The notes beneath the pieces were generated by a model. That model did no database searches, was not told the DNA's origin, and was given only the letters and a program-made list of their open reading frames with translations. Positions 21,433-32,000 of a stretch of 64,000 nt of DNA are shown here, piece after piece (position 1 is the first letter of the stretch; each line of letters begins with the position of its first letter). The translations under genes were made by a program, and so were the position numbers. Source of the DNA: Allodiplogaster sudhausi (lineage: Eukaryota > Nematoda > Chromadorea > Rhabditida > Diplogasteridae); contig CALZFC010000065.1 of NCBI GenBank assembly GCA_945643635.1, forward strand, positions 1,702,501 to 1,766,500. Direction: 5' to 3'.

Positions 21433-22560
21433 GGCTGCTGTTGGCGTTATGAAGCATCTGGCGGCTGTGGACGGTGGGTAGGGCATTCCGAATTGATATG
21501 CCGGAGGAAGCTGATCAAGCAGACGAAGGGCCTCGGGCGAGAGATTCCAGCTGGACTTGATGATGACTCCAGGGTAATCCCAGAGAATGGCAACGTCGGA
21601 GACTGCGAGGAGACGTACGGTATTCGGATTACACGGGCAGATTGGCTGCAGCGAACGAAAAGGCGACATCGATCTGAAGTATGGATTGCGACAGCATAAT
21701 TTAGCACGCTCTGAACAGTGTCGATATAGTGAATACGAAATATGACTATAGAAGAATCTATGAAATATTAGTTGGATCAATAGCACTTGAGCAAGAGAAA
21801 AAATGGATGAACAGGAAGAAATAAGGAAGCATCGAAGAATTAGCGGGACAGAAACGGATATCCTAGGCATATCGAGCGTGCGAAAAAAGAGAGAAAACTC
21901 GCATAATGCGTCCAAAGTTGCCATCCCGCGTTCACAATTAATTAGCATCCCAAAGGTTTGGTCCAAGCCGTCACCAAAATTGACATTCCAACTAATTGCT
22001 GAAATGTGTGTTATCAAGGATACTCTGATTCTATTGGCAAAGCACTCAAGTACTCTGATTACTCTGATCACGGGACACAAGTATATTTCAGTTCAAAATA
22101 GCGGAAACACGACAAGGCGGTCATTCGATCTCAAAAAAGGTAACAATGTAATATACCCAAACTTTCATAAATAATACCGCGACTCATGCATTTCTAGACC
22201 AATGGACTGAAATTTGAAATGTAAGAGTAAGGACTCAAGTAAATTGACATTCATAGTACGATTATTTCAAGGGACATATGTAACTATATTTCAGTTAAAG
22301 ATAACGAAAACACAACGAGTCGGTCATTCATTCTTTGAAAAGTCGGCAGTGAACTATAATCAAAACCATTTGATAAACCCGAATTTTTTTTTTTAGAAAA
22401 TAAAAGGCCTATCATCAGATCTTTTTCTCCCGATCCTCTCTCCCTTGCTTTTCTAACCAAGCGAGCGGTCAGGCCAAAGGCCGGAGACTTAATGAAGAAC
22501 GAACGCATGGCGCTTATCTGCATATGTATTTGAGGGCGGGCAAAAAAGTTTTTGAACTAA
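21433..22560. other. upstream region of the secreted-protein gene; no separate gene
   Basis: The frame of the neighbouring gene stays open to 22080 but the upstream residues look unlike a conserved protein. An internal duplication is visible: TATTTCAGTT...CACGACAAGGCGGTCATTC (about 22083-22120) resembles TATTTCAGTTAAAG...CACAACGAGTCGGTCATTC (about 22288-22330). Confidence 0.45.
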
Positions 22561-22567
22561 TTTTTCT

Positions 22568-22639
22568 TTGCTTCCATGGAGCCAAAAAGTTACGGTACTC
22601 TGTGTGAAGTACCGTACCTTTTTGTCTCCATGGAAGCAA
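22568..22639. repeat. near-perfect 31-bp hairpin
   Basis: The left arm 22568-22598 starts TTGCTTCCATGGAG and the right arm 22609-22639 is its complement with two mismatches, around a ten-base loop. The size and shape resemble a microRNA precursor but also a small palindromic element. It sits at the 5' edge of a dispersed repeat copy, which favours a repeat origin. Confidence 0.7.
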
Positions 22640-22659
22640 TAAAATTTAAGCAGATTCAG

Positions 22660-22840
22660 GAAAGTTGGTATAAAGTCAGCGCAACTTTTGATGGTTTTTC
22701 ATTCATTCATTGCCGGAGGGCAGGCGCCTTGGGAAATCGGCGCCCATAACCCTAGACAATAAAACAGAAGTGACACAAGGAGGAACAGGGAAAATGAGAG
22801 CTCTCCGGCCTATTACTTGTATTGATTGAAAATTTGAAAA
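22660..22840 (+). repeat. dispersed repeat R, copy 1
   Basis: Shares with copies at 23135-23330 and 25495-25657 the ordered words GCCGGAGGGCAGGCGCC, CATAA(A)CCTAGAC(G)AT, AAAACAGAAGTGA-like text, and a final TTGTATTGATTGAAAA. The copies are about three-quarters alike by eye. No protein product was recognised. Confidence 0.6.
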
Positions 22841-23134
22841 TGTGTATCAGAGAAAAGTTATTACATATTGAAATGTCTTACACAATAGTGATATACATAT
22901 AAATTGCTATTTATTACTATAGTAAAGAATAAATATCGGAGATTGTGCTATTATAGACGACAACGTCGCCAAATCTCGTGCAAAAATTTGCGAGTAAGGC
23001 GCGATGAAGCTGCTCTTTCTGGTGGCAATATCCGTTCTGAACTCCGTGGCTCCATTTCTTGTCAGATTAGGAATCACGGAGCAAAAAACTACAGTACACT
23101 GGGTGCTAACTTTTTACCAGAATCTGGAAAGTTT

Positions 23135-23330
23135 GCACAAAGTCAGCACAACGTTTTATGTTATTTCATTCTTTTTCTGCCGGAAGGCAGACGCCTTGGG
23201 AAAACAGCGGCCATAAACCTAGACGATATAAAAGCGAGAACGGAATCGACAGAAGGAAGACAAGGGCAAAAGCTTGCCAGAGCTCTGACTCTCTTGCTTA
23301 TACTGATTGGAGAAATGGATTTATATTCGT
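23135..23330 (+). repeat. dispersed repeat R, copy 2
   Basis: Contains GCCGGAAGGCAGACGCC, CATAAACCTAGACGATATAA, GAGAACGGAATCGACAG and TTATACTGATTGGAGAAA. Similarity to copy 1 extends upstream to about 23035 (CTCCATTTCTTGTC, AAAGTTTGCACAAAGTCAGC). Confidence 0.6.
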
Positions 23331-23961
23331 CTATTTGTTGTTTTAAAGGAGATCTAATTGTAAGGCGAATAAATAGTGTCTTGTTTTTTTTCGTTTTATT
23401 TGGTCAGGTTGAGCTAGAAACTTCGATTGCAAGTGTCCCGAAGTCCCAAAAATCTCTCTGCCCTGATTGTGAGGAAACTAACACTATCCTCTACTTCGAA
23501 TGCTTTATTTTCCGCCATTTTCAAAAACATTTGGAGGCAGGTGCCCCAATTTTATTCTCCCTTTGAATTTAAACTACATTACCATTACTCCGCCTCCTCT
23601 TGATTTCTCTTGGTCCGGTTTATTTAGTAGACCCTACATAAACTTATGTACATACATATGTACATATCACTTGGAATAAGACAATATTTAGCACCGAGAG
23701 AGAGAATGATCGATAGCAAGATAGCGAGAGGGAAAGAGAGAGAAAAAGAGAGAGAGAGAGATAGAGAAAGAGAAAGAGAGAGAAAAAAATATAGAATTTT
23801 TTGCGCTCTTCCCCGGCTCCATAAACGAGTCCAAGTCAAAGCATGAATACAGACAATATACATCGGGTTCGTCATTGAACTTTTTATGGACAATATTGTT
23901 TGTTGTGAGGTTTTTTCGCTGTAAAATGACTAGAGAACGACAACAGCTTTAGTCGTTCACT
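23331..23961. other. intergenic, GA microsatellite, no gene
   Basis: Holds a GA-rich repeat at 23695-23788 and a TATGTACATACATATGTACA microsatellite at 23645-23665. A 220-codon frame across 22904-23566 overlaps repeat R and shows no domain. Confidence 0.5.
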
Positions 23962-24232
23962 CTACACACAAGAAAATAAAGCGTTGAGAACGCGTTTTGG
24001 CCATATCGTTGGGGTTGAAAGCGTTGAGAATGACGCTTTTAGAGGCGCCTCGGCCGACTATTTGGAAAGCGTAGACCCCCCAACGCTTTTCAGCTTTGCA
24101 AAGCGTTGATCGCAACGATTTTCAGCTTTGCAAAGCGTTGATCGCAACGCTTTTCATTGCAAAGCGTTGCGGAGTACGCTTCCCAAAATTATCTGCGATC
24201 GGCTTCTCTCTTCATTACCACTATCATTCGCA

Positions 24233-24272
<40 letters not shown>

Positions 24273-24785
24273 ACTGTCTCTCTCACTCTCTTTTACTTTC
24301 TCTTCACTGTCTCTCTCGTTCTCTCTCTCTCTCTGTCTCTCTCTTCACTGTCTCTCTCATTTAACAGGTTGTTAACTCTTCCACTTTGTCTAACATTCGT
24401 CGTGTTAATGATTTGGAAAAGAAAAAAAAACATTTAGTCACATTAATGGAGATTGAAAGCTTTTCGGTTTTGGAAAGCGTTAGAAATACTCTGCGGCCGG
24501 AAAATCGTTTTCTGATAAGTATTGAAATCATATGACACACTAAATATGTATTTAATTTCGTGATATTTTTTGGTCTCCAACTCTTTTAGTTTTGTTTATA
24601 TTGTTAATTTGACGTAGCTGAATAGACATGGACAGAGGGAGAAGAAAAGAGATGAGAGAGAAAGAGAGGCGAGAGAACGAAAGAGAGATGAGAGAGAGAA
24701 AGAAAGATGAGAGAGAGAGAAGAACATCTGTGCTCAAATGACCTGGGGGGGCCCTATCACTAGGTTATCCAATGCCGGGAGGTGC

Positions 24786-24880
24786 TCGGGTGGGTTGGTG
24801 GCCTGGTGGTTAACGTGGGAAAATTGCGCGCGGGGGGTGGTGGTTCGGGTCCGGTCAGGAGCAAAATGTCTTTCTCTCTC
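24786..24880 (+). other. tRNA-derived SINE-like head
   Basis: TGGCCTGGTGGT (24799-24810) matches a polymerase III A box and GGTTCGGGTCC (24842-24852) a B box, about 43 bp apart. The GC-rich sequence differs sharply from its surroundings. It is followed by CAAAATGTC and a CT repeat. No acceptor-stem pairing was seen, so it is a SINE or pseudo-tRNA rather than a tRNA gene. Confidence 0.5.
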
Positions 24881-24940
24881 TCTCTCTGTCTACTTCTAGG
24901 TTCAAGCGACGACAACGACTCCCTACATCGCAACGGATAA

Positions 24941-25072
24941 CAGGTTAGCTAATTAATCGACTTTTGCGAACTTTATTTTAGTTTTATTCTATTTAACTGT
25001 TGTTTTGGTCACAGAAGGGCCGAAAACAGTTAAATATGCTGTTCGCAAAAGTGAGATAATTAGCAAAACCTG
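24941..25072. mobile_element. small palindromic MITE nested in the AAGCGTT element
   Basis: CAGGTTAGCTAATTAATCGA... at 24941 pairs with the complement of 25042-25072 (CAGGTTTTGCTAATTATC...). Inner words TTTTGCGAAC and AACTGTTGTTTTGG also pair, so most of the 132 bp folds back. Confidence 0.6.
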
Positions 25073-25104
25073 ATCCGGAGGATGGTGGAGGCAGAGACGA
25101 TAGA

Positions 25105-25155
<51 letters not shown>

Positions 25156-25494
25156 GATAGAGAGAGAGAGTGATAAATGAGCGAGAATTAGGCGGTGGAC
25201 GGTGCAGGTGCGATGATAAGACGAAAGCGTTAGTCTCAACGCTTTGCCCTCGCCGAGGGCTTCTAACGCTTTCTTACCCAACGCTTTCAAACCAACGCTT
25301 TGAAATGACCCGATTCCTACGGTCCTAACCGTTAGGATTTTCTATGACGATTCAAACCGTAGCCAAAAGCGTAGTTTTCAACGCTTTCTTTTCTTGTGTG
25401 TAGGTCGACAAACATAACAGTCATTAGAAGAATTGACAAAAGAGAGGAATGCGAGGATGGCCAGAGCAAGGAGCCTCCGAAACGGTAGCATTGT

Positions 25495-25657
25495 TCTTTC
25501 TTTATTTTACTGCCGGAGTGCAGGCGCCCTCTTGAAAACGGCCATAATCCTAGACGATATAAAAGCGAGAACGGAAGCAACACAGAATAATGATGGCGGC
25601 AAAAGTGAGCTCGCTAGAGTCTCAGAACTATTGCTTGTATTGATTGGAAAACATTGA
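25495..25657 (+). repeat. dispersed repeat R, copy 3
   Basis: Contains TGCCGGAGTGCAGGCGCCC, GGCCATAATCCTAGACGATA, AAGCGAGAACGGAAGCAACA and TTGTATTGATTGGAAAA. It lies just beyond the right end of the AAGCGTT transposon. 25658-26079 holds no recognisable feature. Confidence 0.6.
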
Positions 25658-26079
25658 TTGATATTGTTCTATTCTTATTAATTCTAAATATTCCCTCATC
25701 GAACTTTGGTGGTACTGATATAAATATTATTAACATTGTGATAAGATTATTCCTGTTAAATTGCTTAAATGCCAAATAGCTACGTTTATATTAAATGAAT
25801 TGAAACAATTTATATGTTGTTTTGAATCGCTTAACACTAATTCGAATTCCAATGTCACTGATCGCAACACTTTAGGTTCTGCTTCCAATTATTGTGTAAA
25901 TAAAGTACGAATAAAGTAACGTAACTTTTTTATACAACCTAGAATCTTCCGCACTATCATATGGCACAAATATTACTATCCAAAAAACGATTATAAAAAA
26001 TTCCATAATTCACAAGGTCCGAGTGCGGGACGCGGTCCTTCTTGCGTGAGATCGGCGACAGCGTGAGAGGGCTAAATCA

Positions 26080-29000
26080 ATGACGTCACCGCCGCCATCA
26101 TCAAACTCCTCCGCCTCCATGCGGATCCTGAGAATCGCCCTCGGCGTTGCCGTGCTCACGAGTTGGGCAACCGGTAAGAACAATTTCAACATTCAAATCT
26201 TTATAATATTCATACGTACATATGTTTAATTATAAATTATTGATAAAAAAACAATAACAAGGTGTATGAATGGATGACGTCATTCTTTTAATCTTTGATC
26301 TTTGATCTCAACATTTTCTTAATCTTTGATCTTTGATCTCAACATTCTTTTCTTCAGAAAACATTCGATTCAAAATGCTAAATCAAATATACAGTACCGT
26401 GCAAAAGTCTATTAACTTTTAGTTTTTCATTCATAACTTCCTTCAAAGTTAATGAAAGTCAATGAAATTTTCAGGGTTGCTTTTTTATGCTGTCAGACTT
26501 ATAGTCACAGAGTATTGGTTTCATTGATCTACTATGAAGCCAGAAAAAAATCAATAACTAAAATCATCCGGGTTGCACATTTAGGCATGCTGAACCAAAT
26601 GGGTTATTTCTTTGATATTTGGTTAGACTGTATTGGATTAATGATTTAGTTGTATTCTAGAACATCTCTGCGATAAGTTTTTTGTCTAATCGCTATTTAA
26701 TCATATGACCGTGGCGTACAAAATGTGCACAAATAGTTAGCACCTAATTTTCACAGCTCATTTAACCAGCTGAATTAGTCTAATGATGAGTTGTGAATAT
26801 TTTAAAGTCATTATTGCTATAGGCATAGTGGTAAATGATCGATTTTATGCTTCTGAACCTTCTGCATCTCTGGCTGAGTGCATGGATCGCGAACTGAAGG
26901 CTGGCAGCATGTAACAGCATATGATTAAATAGCGATTAGACAAAAAACTTATCGCAGAGATGTTCTAGAATACAACTAAATCATTAATCCAATACAATCT
27001 AACCAAATATCAAAGAAATAACCCATTAGGTTCAGCATGCCTAAATGTGCAACCCGGATGATTTTAGTTATTGATTTTTTTTTTGGCTTTATAGTAGATC
27101 AATGAAACCAATACTCTGTGACTATAAGTCTGACAGCATAAAAAAGCAACCCTGAAAATTTCATTGACTTTAATTAACTTTAAAGGAAGTTATGAATGAA
27201 AAACTAAAAGTTAATAGACTTTTGCACGGTACTGTAATATGTTAATTATATTTTTTTAAAGGCTGAAAAAAATTAATTAAAAAAAAGTAATATTGAAGCG
27301 GAGCTGCGCTTCAGACTGCTTCTTCCGCCGCCACCTGTAAAGAAGGCGAGACGAAGCTGCTCAACACCGTGGAGTTCGTGTGCAAGGGTGGCAAGTTCGT
27401 TGTGCAGCGAGGTGAGCGGAGAAAGGCGCGGGAACACAGATTTACCGGCCCCGGTCCTGATCCTGATAATCCAGGAGAGCTGTTTTCGAGACTATTTTGT
27501 CGTCCATTTGAAGCCCTCCTCCACGCTAAAAACGGTCATAGAACGGGGGCATTTACAGATAGTAGCAGGCTGTAAATGTCTAATGGCCACCATGGCATGA
27601 TGTGGAAAGGCACGAATTAATGGCGCACCGTTCAGCCTCTTCTTCTTCTTCTTCTGCTTTATGGAAGGGGGAGAAGCCAATGTGGCGTCTAAGATGGAAT
27701 GGGGGAGCTATAGATAGAGAAAGAGGGGAGACCTTAAGAAAGAAGACGACGCAGAGATAGAGATGCAGAGAGAGAGACAAATATAGAGAGATGTGCAAAA
27801 AAGAGATAGAGAGAGCGAATGAGAGAGATAGAGGTATAAATAGAAAGAGGGAGAAAGAGGTTGTTAGAGTCATAAATACAAAGAGAAGGTGTAAGTCACT
27901 GGCTAAAAATTCGTTGCCAAAAATTTCGAAAACTAAAAATAAATGAATAAAAAGACTAAACCTCCTATACCACTCTTGGCCTCTTGCTACTTGACCTCAC
28001 TATTTCGGACACTTCCGAGGGCATGTTCAAACCCTCAGCGTTGCAGATGTTTTGCTGCTGTTTTCGAACGACAAAAAACGAAAGCTGCATTAATGGCAAA
28101 ACAACCCAATCGGATTTGTTTTAAATTTGAAATTGGCAAATTGCCAAAACTAAAAATACACAACATACTACATAGAATTGATACCTGCCGCCGTAGTAAA
28201 CTGTCGTTTTCTCGGGTGAAAACACGGGGGAATGTAACTGAACGGAGGAAGTTTCAGCAGAGGTTTCGATCGAACTCTCGGCCGTGGTGCTCCTCCGAGG
28301 ACATAATTTTGTTGAACGTAAATGATACGTGTGAAAATGCGCTGTGTAGTTGTTTGAGAGGAACAGACAACAGTGCGAATTCTACGAACATTGCAAACAA
28401 GCAGAACTGTCTTATTTCTATTTTTTTAAAGTTAGCATAAGAAAGATGTCTTAATTAATTAGAGGTTAAAATGGCTTATCTGCAACGCTGGCAACGCGCT
28501 CCTAACATGGCGTATCAACGGCGCCATCCTTACTTTTTGACAACAAATCCCCGAATCTTCCGGAGGAATTACCGTTTCCACAAACGCGATCTGGACCAAC
28601 TCATTCGAATCCGTGACCGACACCTCGTTCAGCCCGAAGAACCAAACTGGACGATCAGCAAGCGCGATCAAGCATGAATTTAAAGCAATGCAAGTACACT
28701 GCATCGATAAAACAAATACAATCAAGCATACAGTCGAAGCTACAGTACTCTCACGATGCAGGTTGCGGCCGGGCTATCGTATCTGTGCACTAACAGTCAC
28801 CAAGCTGTTCTCGCCGATCGCTTCGGAGTTAGCCAAAAGGCTATATCGGACGTTGTCCAACGAGTACTGTCTGGCCTGACCGACCCAGCAGTCGTCGCTC
28901 GCTTCATCAGCTTCCCTGTTCATGACCAAACGTGGAGAGAGCACACGGCACGTGGATTCTCTCGTTTTGTTGCCCTTCCCAATGTCATCGGAGCAGTAGA

Positions 29001-32000
29001 TGGAATGCTCATGCCAATTGAAACCCCCAGAGATCACGGTGGACAGTTCCGCTGCCGAAAGGTAATGTGTGCTTTAAATGTTTTAGCTATAGTAAACCAC
29101 CGTTGCCGCATTCTCTATTTTAACCTGCGTTATCCTGGATCTGCCCACGACTCCTATATCTTCACCCAATCTACTGCAAAACAACAACTCGACCAACTGC
29201 AAGGTGTTCCGGGATATGCCCTAATAGGTGACAGCGGCTTCAAGAACGGCAGTCGTCTGATGACTTCGATTGGACGCACTGCAGCACCCACGCGGCAACA
29301 GCGCCTCTACAATAAGAAGCACGCTCGAACACGCGTGATTGTTGAGCAGACATTTGGTTGGCTGAAAAGAAGATTCACCATCCTCTCCTCTAAGTGCCGA
29401 CTATCCCCGGAACGCCGCTCTTGCATGTGAGCGGAATTTCCGGACAACTGTCACACAATGGCCATAGTGTGAAAGAAGCTCAGAGTAGGTCTCTCATCGT
29501 TGCATACTCTCTCCCTCCATTCAGCCGAGTTCTTCCATTCATCTGAAAATCTACCCTCAGCCAAAATCTCAGATTCTGGAGGGAGAGGCGCAGAGCGCGC
29601 ATAGAGAGAGGGTGTTTGAGGAGGATTAGGCATTTTCAGTTCATTTACATTACCCCGTGTTCTCACCCGAAAACATGATACTTTACTACGGCGGCTGGCT
29701 GTTGAGCTACTGTACATTTGAATGTAGATAAATGTGCCTTGTGACTGCCATGCCATTCCTGACATGGTGAGAATTGATAGATTGAACAAGCTTATCTTAC
29801 TCATCGCTGACGAGAGAGCCGGCGATGAGTAAGACAGTGAGAGTGCCTTGAAACTCGCCCTGCATGCTCTCTCGGTCTTTCTCTTTCTCTCTCCTATCTC
29901 TTTCTTTCTTTCCCTCTCTCTCTCTCTTTTTCTCCCTCTCTCTCTGTCTTTCTCTGTCTCGCTCTCTCTCTTTCTCTCTCTCACGCTCTTTCTCTTTCTC
30001 TTTCAAATTTTGTATGAAGCTCTTACTTCATTTTTCCCCCTTAAAGGAACCTTCCGGTGAATCTTTCTACAGCAAAAAAAATTTGCGATTTAAACGCACG
30101 TGCTCATGCAGTTCGGTCATAGAGGACTTCAAAAAGTAGGGCGGCTCATGATGACTCTAGTAAAATCACGCCGTCTCAAATTTCTTAAGAATTTGTAAAG
30201 AGTGGACAAAATCGCTCAAAATACATAAGTTATTCCCCGGATTGGTCCTTTAATCCTCAATTCAACCGAAGTTACCGTAAAGTGTGAGAACAAGGCCAAG
30301 GGTTCCTTCATTATCTCTGCTAGGTCCTTGAAGATTTTGCCCAGTAAACCTAGATTTTTTTTGAATTATTTGAAAACGAAAAGTAATCGGTCATAGTCAA
30401 TCCCATTTCATTCTTCTAAATAAAAGGAACAACAGCATAATAAAGAATTAAGATCGCTCTTAATTTAGCTGTTAATTACAGTTGAAAAGTCTACGGACGC
30501 GAACAACCGTAGGGCGAAACGTGCGGATGAGCCGATCGATCGTAAGTGATGCTCTGCCCACCCTCCACTTTATCATAATTTATATGTCAACGGTCATTCA
30601 ATAAGTTCTATATCTTCCTCTCCAATATATGTACATATGTATATATACATATATGACGGTGCCAACTAAAATATCCGCGTTTTTTTTAGTTTTGACGTGT
30701 TTTCTGGAATTTTTGCACTGTCTGCAAAAATATACATGTATAAAATTGCAGCGTTTTTAATCAGACAACACTGTGGGGACCGGGGCCAACAGATTCGTGC
30801 GTTGATGCGGCATATCGTCGCTCGCAACCGACTTTAGCCGGCCTTTTCTATGGAGAGAGAGTACGAAGGGCTCAAGCAGTTTAGTACATGTATATTTTTG
30901 CAGACGCTGCAAAAATCAACGGTCCTTTAATCCTCAATTCAACCCCAGTTACCGTAAAGTGTGAGAACAAGGCCAAGGGTTCCTTCATTATCTCTGCTAG
31001 GTCCTTGAAGATTTTGCCCAGTAAACCTAGATTTTTTTGAATTATTTGTAAATGAAAAGTAATCGGTCCTCAAAAAAAAAACTTAAAAAAAACGCGCATT
31101 TTTTTGTTGGCACCGTCATATATACATATACTTCCTTAAGCCACTCACACCAATGTCAGCTGCAATCAGCCAGGCGATGATCCCATCGTCTATATGAACA
31201 ACAATAGGTTCTTTGTCTCCTGCAAGAAGATCAACGACACTTACAACGAACTTGTCTTCGCCGGTTCGTTCTTGCTTGAATTTGATGTTAGTGTATTTCA
31301 TACGCATTAAAATTGGAAACAGCTGGAAAGAATACCCCGCCCGATATAGGATGCATGGACCAAGCTGGAGGTTTTGTGAAACCGGGCGATACCGTCACAT
31401 ATATCCAGGAGAATCTGGGTGCGGGCGAGGATCTGCCCGGATTCCGTCGCCACTGTTCAGTCTTTAACGAGGGTGCGATCGGTAAGCGATCTCTGATAAC
31501 GCTGCTATCATAGAAGGCATTTAGTCATATACAAGTCACGAGAAATTCGAGAACTGAGCATGACTTAATGCCATTTGATGTGGTTGCTGAAAATTCATGT
31601 CTATGCATGGCGAATACATACGTTTATTGGTCTTTTAAACTGATGCATTTCTGCGTTCCAGCCTGCACGTTAAACGGGAAAGACATGAAGGATGGCGAGA
31701 CGGCAGTTGGCGCGTTCAGCGGTGTACTCTACAAGTGCAACGCGTTGCCATTCAACACATTGAGTTACCCAGCGGTAACTGACCTCCTCTAACAACCTAA
31801 CAATAAGAGCAACCTTTGTAAACGCATTTTATTAAAGCTAACACTTCGTTTTGAGAGACTCTTCCGACAACATGCAAAACGGAAGGCGGTTACATGATCT
31901 TCCATGGTCAAATTGGCTACATTTGCCAGAATGGAACATGGATCATCGATGTTAATGCAACAACAACTCCATTTCCTACAATGCCACGCAAGTCCAAGTC

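Larger units (their letters stand above)
23963..25404. mobile_element. non-autonomous DNA transposon rich in AAGCGTT motifs
   Basis: The left end begins TACACACAAGAAAATAAAGC and the right end is the complement of TACACACAAGAAAAGAAAGC; both continue into CGTTGA(G/A)AAC. Within about 230 bp of each end, AAGCGTT or AACGCTT recurs at least a dozen times. A 32-bp block with TTTTCAGCTTTGCAAAGCG is tandemly repeated at 24088-24150. The interior has CT and GA microsatellites, a tRNA-like SINE head and a nested palindromic MITE, but no transposase. The clustered motif looks like subterminal transposase-binding sites. A target duplication was not resolved. Confidence 0.7.

Noticed and set aside
21433..22080. 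N-terminal extension of the two-exon secreted gene to a 523-codon frame
   Set aside because: The upstream part has unlike composition, would bury the signal-like segment in mid-protein, and lacks conserved features.
23004..23216. Short ORF starting MKLLFLVAISVLNSVAPF, resembling a signal peptide
   Set aside because: It lies in dispersed repeat R; the other copies do not keep the frame.
22904..23566. 220-codon plus frame
   Set aside because: Crosses repeat R, no domain, no conserved start.
24786..24880. A functional tRNA gene
   Set aside because: A and B boxes are present but no acceptor-stem pairing or cloverleaf could be drawn.
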